This document shows positions 24,450-36,895 of a DNA stretch of 64,000 bases, in pieces. How positions within the stretch are numbered: position 1 is the stretch's first letter; every line of letters begins with the position of its first letter. The stretch spans positions 124,001 to 188,000 of the forward strand of contig VXAY01001954.1 in NCBI GenBank assembly GCA_013399855.1. Direction: 5' to 3'. A program made the translations under genes and the position numbers. The notes beneath the pieces are model-generated. The model saw only the letters and a list, made by a program, of their open reading frames with translations, made no database searches and was not told where the DNA came from. Source of the stretch: Oxyruncus cristatus (lineage: Eukaryota; Chordata; Aves; Passeriformes; Cotingidae).

Positions 24450-24980
24450 AGGGAGCTCTATTCTGCACTGGTGTGGTCTTGACTATTGTGTGCAGTTTTG
24501 GTCACTGCAATATAAGAAAGATGTTAAGCTGTTAGAGAGCATCTAAAGTAGGGCAGCAAAGATGGTGAAGGGCCTTGAGGGGAAGCCGTGTGAGGAGCAG
24601 CTGAGGTCACTTGGGCTGTTCAGTCTGGAGAAGAGGAGACTGAGGAGAGACCTCATTGCAGTTACAACTTCCTTGTGAGGGGAAGAGGAGGGACAGGCAC
24701 TGATCTCTTCTCTGTGTTGACCAGTGGCAGAACCTGAGGATATGGTCTGAACTTGTGTCAGGGGAGGTTTAGGTTGGATATTAGAAAAAGATTTTTCACT
24801 CAGAGGTGGTTGGGTACTTGAACAGGGTCCTAGGGAAATGGTCACAGCACCAAGACTGACAGAATTCAAGAAGCATTTGGACAACACTGTCCGGCATATG
24901 GTGTGATTCTTGGGGATGATCCTGTTCAAGGCCAGCAGTTGGTCTCTTCTAACTCAGTACGTTCTGTGATTCTGTGATTC
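24450..24980 (+). mobile_element. CR1 LINE, 5'-truncated, 3' end split by LTR-like insertion
   Basis: A sense-strand CR1 copy. It begins at about AGGGAGCTCTATTCTGCACT, passes ATTGTGTGCAGTTTTGGTCA and GAAGCCGTGTGAGGAGCAGC then TGAGG (complement frame of the usual ERLRELG coding), GGCTGTTCAGTCTGGAGAAG, and the 3' untranslated region. It ends in the octamer repeats GTTCTGTGATTCTGTGATTC. The 3' tail is interrupted at 24980 by the element at 24981-25852. The last 7 bp of the tail are duplicated on the far side. Frames are broken throughout, so it is dead. Confidence 0.95.
24974..24980. repeat. target-site duplication, left copy (GTGATTC)
   Basis: GTGATTC in the CR1 tail directly before the inserted element. 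An identical copy is at 25853-25859. Because the CR1 tail is itself an octamer repeat, the exact length of the duplication could be 6 or 7 bp. Confidence 0.75.
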
Positions 24981-25852
24981 TGTGGTGCACCCCTCACCCT
25001 CTGAGAAAATTGCTCCCAGGATGAAAAATGATATGACTAAAGCCAGCTCTCTTGTGACCTTATAAACAGTGGTCCTAACTAGACCATTTGAGCTCTCCTG
25101 TACTCCAGCAGGTTGTGACCAGCAGTCTCTCGCTGAGTGGGATGCTGCTCAGAGGCAGTGAGCTCCCAAGTTTGCTATATTCAGAGGACTGCTGTGAGAC
25201 AATATAGCCTGGGCTGATACTCCCTCTCCTCGAGGCTCAGCCCTTTCCCTTGGAGAAGATACAAAGGCATCCGCCATGAATACTTTGCTGAATTTGAGAG
25301 GAATTTTTCACAGGTATAACTTGTGCATACTCCTTTTGGTCTGTGGGCGTGTGAGTGTGAATATGCTATGGCAAGTGCACTATGAATTTTGCTCTCCTAG
25401 ATTCTTAAGTACTTCAGATTTGTAAGTTAGGGCTGTGAGTTACCATTGCACTATAGTAAATTCTATATGAACCCTTTGTTAAATTGTTTAAGTTAAGATA
25501 TCAATTAAGTGCTGCTAAACCTTTAGACCTCTAGTCTGGGCTGGGTTTGGCAAGGGGGTCCACTCTGAATCTTGTGCCTCAGCAGGAGGGTCTCCCTTAT
25601 TCGTTTTTATCCTTAGCCTCTCCTACCCTTAGCCTCTCCATACCCTTTCCCCTACCACATTCCGCCCCCCCCATCCCTCCAGCTACCATGTAGATAATTT
25701 GGGGGTTGATTTTGGTTTTAGATTGATTGATTTTACTATTTGCTTTTCTCTGTGTCCTTAACCATCTAATAAGTAGTAGATTGAAAATTGTCAATTAATT
25801 TTGTAGTGCTTTTACTTTTATATTAAAATTGCTTATTCTGATACCTTTTCCA
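24981..25852 (+). mobile_element. LTR-like insertion (872 bp) nested in CR1 3' end
   Basis: It starts TGTGGTGCACCCCTCACC and ends ...ATACCTTTTCCA, so it has TG...CA termini, and it lies between two copies of GTGATTC. Removing it restores a normal CR1 tail joined to unique DNA. A TATAAA-type box is at 25061-25066 (CTTATAAACAG), only 80 bp from the start, and an ATTAAA signal is near 25822. The first 400 bp are moderately GC-rich (for example GAGCTCCCAAGTTTGC, GCCTGGGCTGATACTCCCTC) and the rest is AT-rich. No retroviral coding region is seen. I believe it is a solo LTR of an avian retrovirus. Orientation is inferred from the TATA and ATTAAA positions and is not certain. Confidence 0.7.
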
Positions 25853-25859
25853 GTGATTC
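25853..25859. repeat. target-site duplication, right copy (GTGATTC)
   Basis: Exact copy of 24974-24980. Unique sequence (TTTAAGTGGCC) follows. Confidence 0.75.
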
Positions 25860-28800
25860 TTTAAGTGGCCAAAAACATTCATTCGGGTCATTAGTAAGTT
25901 TTGTTGCACAAAGGATAAGATGGTCAAAAGTAAAGATCTCTTGAGATGTTCGATGTTTTGAAGAGAATGGGTGTACAATGGACTCGAAGATCTGGAACCC
26001 TTTTTTATAAATAATATCTATATATTTGTATAAAAAAATCACTATTTGAATGATGAATGTTTCTGCACACTAGAGACAGCACTCAGTATAATGATAGATG
26101 TGACTTTCACCCCTTACTTCAATAAAATTACCAACTTACCCCAACTTAAATAAAATTTATAGTCAGTTGATATATATGTGGTATTAGAGTAGGATTTACA
26201 TTTTCTGTAAATGTAATAGAACATACATGAATTTAAAAATAATGGAAGTTTACAATTTATTTTCAGTACATTGTCCTCTTTTCTTCTCCTCTGCCTTCCA
26301 AATGGAAGTGGATTCTTTGTCCTTTCTTATTAAGCTTCTTCCATTAATAATTCAAATTCAGCCTCCATAGCTGTTTTCATGCATCTTTTTAGACTTCTTG
26401 TTTTTTGTTCAAATCAAAATTTTGCTTCATTTTCTGGATTTCTATCCTTCAGTTTATTGTGTATATAGTTAAAACAGCTCTAAAGGTCTGGAATGCCTTC
26501 GTTGAGTCATGACGTGGGCTTTATTTGCCTGTAGTTTTGAAAAATCTATCCAACATTCAAAGCAAGAATGCATATTCCACATACAGTAGAAGCTGAACTA
26601 GACTGGCAGTGCCTTCCTAATCCCCAGACCTTTTCCTTGTGTTGGTTCTAGCAGTCAGCGAGTCACAAGGAATGAGAGCCGGGTCACCAATTTTATGGTT
26701 TCTTTCAGGGTAGACTTCACACAGATCAACAAGCTGTTTCAGCTCACCATATAAGTAGTTGGTAGTTTCCTCACAATCAGCTTTGAACCATCTGTCTCAG
26801 CTGCAGAACAGTCTTAGTTTTGTTCACATGGGTCATGAAATTCTGTCCTGTGCTGACTTGACAGAGGATTTGAATTCAGAAACCTGGGTGCTGCAAATGT
26901 TAGGTTGAAACAGTTAGTTTCACTATTATCTCTGCAGATATAACCAGTGTTTCCTTCCATGTGGCATACCCAAAATTCTTAAAGAACTCAGGGATCCTTA
27001 GATAATCCTCAAATGTCGTAAAATCCTGCTTTATGCCATTCCATGTTTATTTTGTTAACTGCACATTGGCTACAGCCTGTAGGAGAGGCTATGAACTTAG
27101 GAGCACATTCTTTTAATGAAGAAAAAAATAATAAGAACAAACTTGAAAGGTATTTTGACATATATTTAGCTATATAGAGAGTGAACACAACAAATATTTT
27201 GCTATGAAGATAAAGTTAATACAATAATTTAGTACAAATCATGTAACACAAACAAAAATATACGTGCAGAAAGCACTTCAGGTCCATATCAATGGGATTC
27301 ATTTTTTCTTTTCTATGTATGTACTTAATTTAACTTAAATATTTTCAAAACTGAGCTTAGTATGAAAATGTTTCATGAATTTCCCTGACTACAATTGATT
27401 ATTTCAAGACTAAATGTCTCTTTAAATTGTGATCCAAGTCATAGCAATGAAGAATACACAGTACTTTCAATTTTTGGCTCAAATAAAAGAAAGGTTAAAT
27501 GCTGATTTAAACACCTAAAGCATGAATATCCACCATAATTATACCTGCATTTTGTGAGACTGATGAACAATACTTCTCAGGTTAAATATATTAGAAATGC
27601 TACTATTTAAATAACAGATTATGCAAAGCATGGTTTATAGTTTATTATGTATACTAACACATACATAAAAACACATTCTTATAGTATTTTAATTTATAAA
27701 TAACATAGTAGTTAATATGCAGGATACTCAATCACATTCAACTGTCTATATTGGGTATTTATACAGGTTTCAACAATGTATGGCTACTAGTTAGCAACTC
27801 TAGAAAGACTAGCAAAAGAAATACTGAAGTCAGCTCAGAGTTCATCAGAAAATAGTTTAATTATCTGTTATTGAACACCTGCTTTATTTTTTTCCCTTTT
27901 TTTTAACCATAAATGTAAAATTTTGTACTTGTGATGGTTTCAAGTTATCAAAATAAAATTAATCTAGAGCTCAGAGTGGTGGTATCTGTCAACAATTAGC
28001 ATCATGTAGTTTTCTGGGAACCAATTTTAATAATGTGTTTATACACCTAAACTCTTCTTCAACTAGACTTAAGTATATTGATAAATGTAAAAATATACTG
28101 CAAATTTTGTTGAAGAAAGATGAATTATGACTTAGACTCAAGGGACTTGGACACAGGACAAATATATTAGAATATAAAATTAGATAGTTGCTTTCAGACA
28201 AAACATAATACAAGCAATTTGAACTAGTGTATCTGCACACTATCTTGCTGAAGTTTAAAAGAATGAAGAATTCATGGAAGATCAGCTCACATACATATAT
28301 TTTCTCTTTATCTAGATATCAAAACTGTTCATGTTTCTAATGAAAAAAAATTGAGTTTACCTCTTTTTTTAAACACATAATTGTTTTGGGTAGAAGTAAT
28401 ATTTTTAAACGAGGGGTATCTTCCATTCAGTCTTTTTTTAATCTCCCCTCTCTGCCTCTATTTTTGTTGTGTTTTTTGGTTGATTGGCTTAGGGTTTGTT
28501 TTTTTTTTTAGGATTGTTTTTCTATTTTTGCTGTTGTTTCTGTCTCTGTTACAGTCAAAAGTACATATTCTGTATAAACCGATAGTATGCATAGCATATG
28601 CATAAATACTTCTTTTTCTTGCAGAAAACTCTTGTCAACCATATCTGATACCTTGTAGAATTAGGGTGATTATGTTTTTTATTATAATTTTACATTAATG
28701 TCTGACAAGTATTCCAGAATATAGTATTTCTTCTATTACTGATTATGTTCTAGCAGCACTTTCAACGTGCTCTGTATGCATGACACGTGATACAAACCTC

Positions 28801-29790
28801 ACCACTGGCCTCTTAAGGAAGGATTTTGTCCTGGACATTCTTTCAGAGACTTTTTTAAAATGTAAATATCACTACTCCTTTCTAACAATTCGGTTGTTTG
28901 TAAGCAAATGAGTGCGGTAAGCACTTCTTTCTTCTGACTTCTATGCATTTTTTTTATCATTTTGGTCAAGTTTTGTGAAAAGTAGAATGGCTTTTCTAGG
29001 TTATTGAAGAAAAAAAGTGGTGTACAGAGAAGTATTACTTCAATGAAATCTCCTTACAGATGTTTCTGGCAGGAAAGCCAACGCTTCTGGCCTAGGAGCT
29101 ATTTCTTTCAACAAATAAAGCAAATGTAACAGAAACACATATAATCAAATGATTAGTAAAGCAGTCAAAAAACCTCACCCAACACTCTATTTAGCAATGC
29201 ATAATGCTATTTATAGAAAAATGCAAATATTCTAGGATTAATCCACCACACTGTCCCGCAAACAATGTGAGAAATTGCAAAATGGAAAGAAAAATATGTA
29301 ACATGCAAAAATTAATGGAAGCATTATGGTGATTATGCAAATGCAAACATCATTAACCAGCATAATTATAGAAATGTGTTATTTTTGGTGGTGCAGAAAT
29401 GTTTCATAGTTTGTTCCCAAAAACTCAGGAATTGTTTCTTGCATAGTTGATTTGTTCTAAAACACTGAACATAACTTTCATACCGCTTGACCTTATGACC
29501 TTCTGATTACTTGAGCTATGGAGGAATAAGGTTTTTCAGAGATGTAATGAATTTATTAAACTTTGATTTTGGATCAGTAGATCCAAAAATAAAGTGTCTA
29601 CCAAAAAACCAAATGACCAAAAAAAAAAAAAAAAAGCCAACTACTTTTCATAATACAATAGTATTCTGTTTATTCAATTTACTAACAATGTTGTTAGAAA
29701 AAAATCTTACTTTATATGTAACCTGGAGTTTAAACCAGTGTTAGCTTCTTCTCTATTCACTGAATGTCATTCTTTTGTTTATTGGCTCTT
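25860..29790. other. AT-rich non-coding DNA; possible coding remnant at 26.6-26.9 kb
   Basis: No gene is confirmed. On the minus strand at about 26660-26786 there is a 42-codon open run that looks protein-like (hydrophobic and charged alternation, ends in a stop), with other short runs around it (26800-27060) in shifting frames. I could not assign it to any family; a degraded retroviral or processed-gene remnant is possible. A cluster of two exact octamers (ATGCAAAT at 29221 and 29335) lies in 29170-29360. A poly(A) tract is at 29619-29635. Confidence 0.4.
29619..29635. repeat. poly(A) tract
   Basis: Seventeen A. No recognisable retroposed unit stands upstream of it. Confidence 0.9.
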
Positions 29791-30060
29791 TGTAGTTAAG
29801 ATTTATAGCTCTTCCTCACTTTGTATCTTCCCTTTCCCTAATAGGGTTTTAGCACAGTTTACCCAATTATAGACACTTCCCTGCATGTACCTCCCCTGAA
29901 TCCTCCCAAATTACAAGCATTCCATGCCCTACCACATAAAAGCTAGCTTTCCCCTTCAATAAAAATCCATTTTGTGCATCAGATCCATTTTGTCTTCACC
30001 TGTAGGTGATCTTTACGCAAAGTGGATCTTTCCACGGTCTATCAATAAGGGCGTGTCACA
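29791..30060 (+). mobile_element. candidate short solo LTR
   Basis: A C-rich island in AT-rich DNA, framed by TGTAGTTAAG and GGGCGTGTCACA. It has ACATAAAAGC (TATA-like) at about 29934 and AATAAA at 29958-29963, followed by a GT/CT-rich stretch (ATTTTGTCTTCACCTG). This order (TATA box, close AATAAA, short end) is that of a small retroviral LTR. The flanking hexamers GCTCTT and GCTTTC match only 4 of 6, so the duplication is not convincing. I do not recognise the family. Confidence 0.4.
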
Positions 30061-33000
30061 GCTTTCACCTCCCTGTAGTTCAGTAAGTGTCTCTTCCTCT
30101 TGCAATTAAATATTGGACCACAGAAGTTCATTTCTTTGTTATATGATTTTATACAGGGAAGCCAAAAATTTCACGTACAGATAGAGAGGTTAGAATTCTC
30201 TTTTTCTGTCATGGAACCAACAGTTCATGGGTCAACCTCTTTACAGAGAATCAGAGAATGCAATGAAACAGACAGTTCTGAAAAAAGCAAATAACACCTT
30301 TACAGTGTGAGCGCAGGAAGATCACTTTGTAGGAGAAGAAAAGATATCCTTACTCCTTCAAATGGGGAAAAATAAAACAATATATGAAATTACATCAAAT
30401 ACTACAATTATTGTTAAAAGAAAGCAATAATTCATCAAAAATACTCAAACTTGCTGAAAAAATTGCTTAAAATCACTCATATGCAAGTAGAAAATGACAC
30501 AACTTCACTCATCTCTACATTGCCATACAAGTACAGTTGAATTTTCAAGAGAATGCCATATTTTCATCAGATCACAGGCTGTACTGTTACTGTCTTACAT
30601 TAATTCTAGTTCATAGTGTGTTAAAAAGGTAGTCTTCTCAACTAACCCTGACTTGGACATGATGCACTGAATATGAAAGAATACAAATGTAGAACATTGC
30701 CTTCAGATAATGCAGGAGTATCTGACAAGGAAATTTTCCAATCCTGTATTATACAGTCCTTCTTTTAGAGTTTTGAATATTTTTAGTCTCTCTGTAAACA
30801 ATTAACACTTCTATCTATATATCCAGAATAACCTTTTCAAAGTCTTTCTGTTTTTAAATTGAGTTGAGGTTCAGTTTGAGGTGTCTCCACATTCAATAAC
30901 AAACTGACTAGGGAAATACTTTTAATTTCTCTCCAAATTTACCTATGTGCTCATGTTGAATATCTATATATTTTTTAACTTTACTATCTTTATTTCAAAT
31001 TTTATTGTCTTTGTTGTATGATTTTGAGCCAGTAAAATAGTCCTCAAGTTTATCACAAGACCTCCTTTCTCAAGAGAGAAACATAACAGATTTTAAATTT
31101 CTTGCTGTCATCAATCTTCTTCTCATTTCTTTTTCTTGTGACTTTACTTCAAAACTTTTATAAATATATGAAGAATTCCTCCTAAAAAGTGAAAAAGTGG
31201 ACAGAGGATGGCAAAGCAGAAATATTTTATATCCATGACTGAACAGCCAAAGAGGTTAGTAAGTATAAATTTTCATATCACTAAATACCGACTTTGATGG
31301 TGTATGTTCTTTCCAGAAACACTTAATTGAAGCAAATGGGACAAAGAGCAAACTACCAGAAAGCAATCAACTCCAACTTTCTTAATATCTCACAGGAAAT
31401 ATTGAGTGACAGCTAAACTGCCTTTTATACTTTTTTATCCTTGGGCTGTTCTGTCACTTCTCTCCCTTATTACCCACCTACATCCCATTTAATTTTCCTA
31501 TTTCTCTGGCACCTGTCTTGCTGTGACTTGACTTTAAAAATGTGTACTAAGTACTTAAACTGCATATAATGTGTTTAGGATTAGCAGTTGCTGAAGTTTG
31601 ATTTATCACAGTGGCTTAGCTTTGCAGTTGTGAAAGGCAGCTGTGACCCCTTGGCTTTCCTAGGCAATTACATGGTTAATCCTATGTCATATTCATTATA
31701 CCATTCATATGTTTAATTAATTTGCAAATTATACTGTATCATTTTGTTACTTTATACAGGGAGTCTAAGACATCTATATAGATGTCAAAATTTAGCAAAA
31801 CTGAAATTTTGGAACAATATAAAGAAAAAAAGCTGCTAATGTTTTCCCTGCCCTCAAATGCTTTTTAATTATGTGAACCAACCAATGAGTAGGCTGTAGC
31901 ACACCCATCAGTCTAGTACTTTGCAGCAAATTCTTGGTGTTGATTCAGAGAAAATTACAATGGTTACAGAAGAAGGCAGAACCAGAAATTACTTTGTGAG
32001 GAAGCTAAGTTGCTCCTTGCTGGCATGTATAACACAGGCATCTCAGTGAAATCAGGTGCAATATTCCAACGTGCTTTCAGACAGTAAGAAATTCTGCTTG
32101 ATGCAATGGCAAAGAAAACATTATGAACCATTATTACAAACAAATGTTAAATCATTTTGACTACACAAATGGAGGTATCTGCCAAAAAGCTAAGTAGATC
32201 ACTTAAATAAGAGGTAGGTGAATTTCCTAGCATTTATAGTCACAAGATTCCATGTAATGCATCAGAAACTTTGGGGTTTTTTTTTCAGATCTACGTGTTA
32301 CTTTGTATACACAACTCGGTCTGACGCTGTAATTGTACAATCCTCCTCTTCACCAAATTCTTACTGTGTTGCCTCTGCTACTGGACAAGAATTAGGTTAT
32401 ACTCCCTTCCAAGAATATTCTGGATAAAAGAGCATACATGGTTTTCTCAATCATCTGCCACTGTACATAAGTAAATTTTGTTCAGAAAACAGATATGTAT
32501 GTCTGCATACATTTAACAGATAAAGATGCACCCAAATACAATTCTAGATAGATTTTTACAAACTAAAGGCCTCTATTTTATGTGTTAGCAACCTACTGTG
32601 CTTGCATAAACCATATTTTTATGATTGCATCTAAACATATGATTTTCTTTATTAATAACAAATTTACTATCTCTTTCATACTCTTAAAAAATCTCTTTCT
32701 GCAATCCCTATAGGAATCAATATTTCCATTGTGAATATTTCTTGTGAAATTTAGTTATTTGTACAGAGAAAATTTTGGAGTTTCTTTATGTTTGAATAAA
32801 ATTATGTTTTAATAAAATAAGTACTACCTCAGCTATGTAGAATCAAACTCTTAAACCAAACTGAAATAATTCAGGACTGTTCAATGATTGTTTCCTCAGT
32901 ATTGAGAAGAAAAACTATTCAAAAATTGAAAAATTGTAACAGGTATTATTCATTGATAATGAAGTTTATCGAAGCATACCAAGTTTCTTTGTTTTGCTTT

Positions 33001-33368
33001 TTAAAAGTTTTCCTTTGATTTGAATTTTTTTCCCTGTTTTTCTACTTCCTTCCAAACTGGCTTTTGATTTACTTGATTTTTTTCTGCTGTTCAGACTTGC
33101 TAAAGTGCTTTTGTCAACAGTTCAGTGGTTGAGTGAAGCAAAGTGTTAGTTAATAGTGTGAAAGCTTGGTGTGCTGTCAGAAAAGGGCAGGCCATTAACT
33201 TGTGAAATTTTGCTTTCACTGTTCCACGGCCCTAGTGCTGGCAGAACAAATCTCACTGATGATTTGCCATTAAAGTTACAAATGGCATATGAATTTATGA
33301 CACTTTGTAATTAAGCACCACACTTCTACCTAGAGCATTTAAGATGGCAGACTTTTAAAGGTGGTTTA

Positions 33369-33480
33369 TAACACACACACATAAAAAAAAAATACTAAAA
33401 AAATACTAAAAAAAAAAAACACCACCACCAAACCACCAAAAAACAATGCAGTAAAAAAAAGAAAAGAAAAAACACAACCA
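33369..33480. repeat. (CA)n and A-rich low-complexity tract
   Basis: Starts with five CA units, continues with A-runs separated by TACT, then ACCACCACC and more A-runs. The block of A-runs contains a duplicated AAAAATACT unit. Confidence 0.9.
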
Positions 33481-33736
33481 CATTTAAGAACAGCTCATTT
33501 TCACCAGGAGCAGTAACCATCTCAAATGGCTGCACTCTTGACATCACAATACTATCTTTAACCTATCAGATCAGTCAGTATCTGACTGCAACAACTGTGT
33601 TAATTTATAGGTATATGAACAAGAACAGATTACCTTGAATGCAAAATAAGAAATATTGTCTGATTTCCAGTCCCGACAAAGAAGCAAAGTGATACCTCTG
33701 AATTGCAATAGAGAGTCCTGAAACAAGAAAGATCTT

Positions 33737-33769
33737 GTAATATACTCTACATAATGTAGAGTATATTAC
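33737..33769. repeat. 33-bp near-perfect palindrome (hairpin)
   Basis: Left arm GTAATATACTCTACAT, one base (A), right arm ATGTAGAGTATATTAC. The arms are exact complements over 16 bp. Outside the arms the match continues only loosely (CAAGAAAG on the left against CTTTTTCTGTCTTG on the right). It could form a hairpin in DNA or RNA. I have no family assignment. Confidence 0.95.
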
Positions 33770-34887
33770 ATACTCTTTTTCTGTCTTGAAAAATATCATA
33801 TCATTGTATCTGAAACTCTGCAAGACAGCCAATCTCAAGTCCAGTAACTTTAAAACATTTGTGTCACTTGTAATTTCTGGTGTTATCTGAACTTACCTTT
33901 TAACAACCATTAAATAGTTACAGGGTTATTTGGTACAAATGAACAATGCTCACTTTAAAGCGACCTGCTGTGGACCTGCTGATAATGTTGTGACTGTCTT
34001 TTTTCTCGCCAGCCAAATTTGCTCAATTTTTAGTGACATGTTAAAATAAACAGTGATATGTCAACCTACAAACCTTGCATTTCTATTGTTCAGGTTGATT
34101 TTGAAATATTACATCAGGCAGCTCTGACTACAGACATTATTTTAATTCCCTCTTTTTTAGTTGCTGCCTTTAGAACTGACACTTCTTTATATTTTCATGT
34201 CCTGTTCAGAATCTCTGATTCTGATATTCTGTTATAAAGAAAAGGAATCAGCTGGCAATTGAAAGTTAAGCTGAAGAGCAACTACAGAAAGGAAGAATTA
34301 ATTGTACAAATCCACAGTGGCGGACTAAATTATTCATACTGATTATAATTTATTTTGTCATTCCTCCCATGTATTCTCCTTTGAAGTTTCTGTTTCACCT
34401 CACGCACTATTTAAAATTACACTGTGAATTCTTCAGGATGGACCTATGGGGTTTTTATGGCACAAAACAGACAGTGATTTTTATCAGATTCTTGAGCCTA
34501 TCAGAATATATAAATTCAAAAATCCTTAAATCAGGTATTAAGCAAGTGTGAAAGTCACACAAATTAAAAAATTTAAGGCTTCAACTTGCAGGGAAACCAA
34601 ATGACAAAACTTATTTTTCATTCAGCAATAAAGGAGACAGACTTATTTCAGTAGGTCCTGTGTATGGAAAGGTAAAGAACAAATAGTTTACTGTATTCAG
34701 AGGAATTTTGCAATTAAACATGGTGCAAGTACTTTGAAAGATATGGACCTGCATACTTTCATAATTTGCAGAAAACACTGAACTTTGTGTCTTAAGACAC
34801 ATAAGAAGAAAAAAATTCTCAATATTGAACCTTAAATAAATGGAGAAGGCTAGGAAGAATTTATACCTAAAATTCTAGTGCTGCTTT

Positions 34888-34960
34888 TTGTTTGTTTGTG
34901 TTTTTGTAAGGTTTTGTTTGGCTGGATGGTTTGGGTTGGTTTGGGGGTTTTTGTCATTAA
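34888..34960. repeat. T/G-rich low-complexity tract
   Basis: TTTGTTTGTTTGTG followed by GGTTTTG, GGTTTGGGTTGG and GGTTTGGGGG-like units. Low complexity. Confidence 0.8.
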
Positions 34961-36756
34961 AAGATAAGTACACTTTTTACTGTAAACTTTTTTAGTTGCG
35001 AAAAATAGTTTTCAAAACATAGTCAATATTTACTATCAAATATGAAGTTCATGAACAAACTGTTCATTAACATTCAAGTGCAGAACCAGTACAGGAAGTC
35101 AATTACCAATATAGTTTCCAAAGCTGTATAGCTAGAACTGTGGATGGTATAATTTGTATGTTGTTATATTAAAAGAAAGAGGGGAAAGGGGAAGAAGAGT
35201 ATTAAACTGAGACCAAGAAGTATTTTTTAAGAGACTAGGAATATATTTTAAACAGTAAATGAGAAAACATATGGAACTTGTTCTTAAAACACTTGATCAA
35301 CATTGTACCCCATAGACAAGTGTTTGTATATGGCTGTGCAATATATACAGGCTGTCCTTGAAGACTGATGAGAACAAAAGTAGTTATGGGCAACTTCTCA
35401 AATCACAAAGTGATATCCAGACAGTCATTCTGGGGAGCTGTTTTCCACCAAGGAGACTATGAATTTTAATAGAAGGTTTTTTTGTCATTAAGCATTGATC
35501 TGACACAATAAATGATGCATAATTATAGGCAAATTACGTGTACCATAACAAATACTTTTAAGGAAGCCTTGGTTAGGTTTTTTTGGTTCATCTACAAAAG
35601 GTTGTTTAAGATGGGGGAAAAGGAAGTTGGAATAGGACAGTGGATAATGGTAAGTATGATGAGGAGTTTTTCTTTTGGCATAACGTAACCTTTAAATATC
35701 TCTTGTGGTGGTTTTTAAATATTACTATATAATGATTTCTTTTTGAACATCATTATTCCGTGTTTATCACTTTCCTCCCTCAGGCTTGAATCCTATGACC
35801 ATATTTACTAATATTTGAAATATGAATGGTGCTCTTTTTTGATCACAAGAATCAGGTGAGTTTTTCTTTATAATTCAGACAAAGTTAGGATAGCTGCTAC
35901 AAACTGGAGGTTTTTACAAAAGAACAAATGAATTAAATGAAAATTTCCAATGAAGATTACTAAAATTACATAGACATAGGTTCATGCATACATCTCTTTC
36001 TGTATAGACAGTTATAAAGTCATCTGGAATGCAGAGATATGGTGTGTTTTTTATCAGACTAGCTCTCAAAGCATAAATAGGATAAAGAGGGTTTAAGCGT
36101 TTTTTGCTCTGACTTTTATCTAGACCCTAAGTGAAACAAGATCAAAAACAACTAAAAAGTATTGAGTCACATTTTATATTCTCAGTAATCAGTGGGCTGC
36201 TGTTGAAAGATTGTCAACTATTTCAGCTCAGACCAGATCTCACATAAGCAACTGTCAGAAAGGTATATAAAGACAACATTTATAAATGCATAACTGGCCT
36301 CTCATCTTCAAAATGTTTGGTTTTTCTCACTTCTCACTTCTTATTTTCAACCTGTATTGAAAGTATAATCATTGGAAGACAGAGATCTAGGTTTGAGTTT
36401 TTAAAAACTGGATTAAGATCTGTATTTATTTAGTCATTGTAAGTAAATGTAGAGGTCAAAAGTAGACAGATTTCATAAGTGTGAATCAAATATTGGAACA
36501 AAGGGGTCCATCCAGGACAGAGCACGGGATTGAAGATAGCTACAACATCAATGCAGGAGACAAAATCAGAGATAGCTCCTGGGTTTTGCACTACCTCATC
36601 ACCCCGGGGGCACGACTAGCAGTCCCAGGCTGGAATGAAATGGGGTCCTGAGCTGTGGGAAAGTGGGGGAAGGCCTCTGGTTGGGGCTGGTAGTACCCTC
36701 AGGACTCTGATACCTTCTCCAGTCTTGAGTTTAATGCCTTTGAAAAATCAAGCCTA

Positions 36757-36895
36757 GTGGTGAGGTTTTTTTGTTGTTGTTGGGTTTTTGGCTTGTTTTT
36801 TGTTTTGGTTTTGTTTTTTCCATTTTTTTGTTGTTGTTGTTTGGTTGGGGGTTTTTTTGTTTTATTGCTTGTTTGTTTGTTTTTTTGTTTGTTCC
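36757..36895. repeat. T/G-rich low-complexity tract (about 140 bp)
   Basis: Runs of TTG and TTTG with T-runs. The 64-codon plus frame over it (rich in F, C, L, V) is a product of the tract. Confidence 0.95.
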
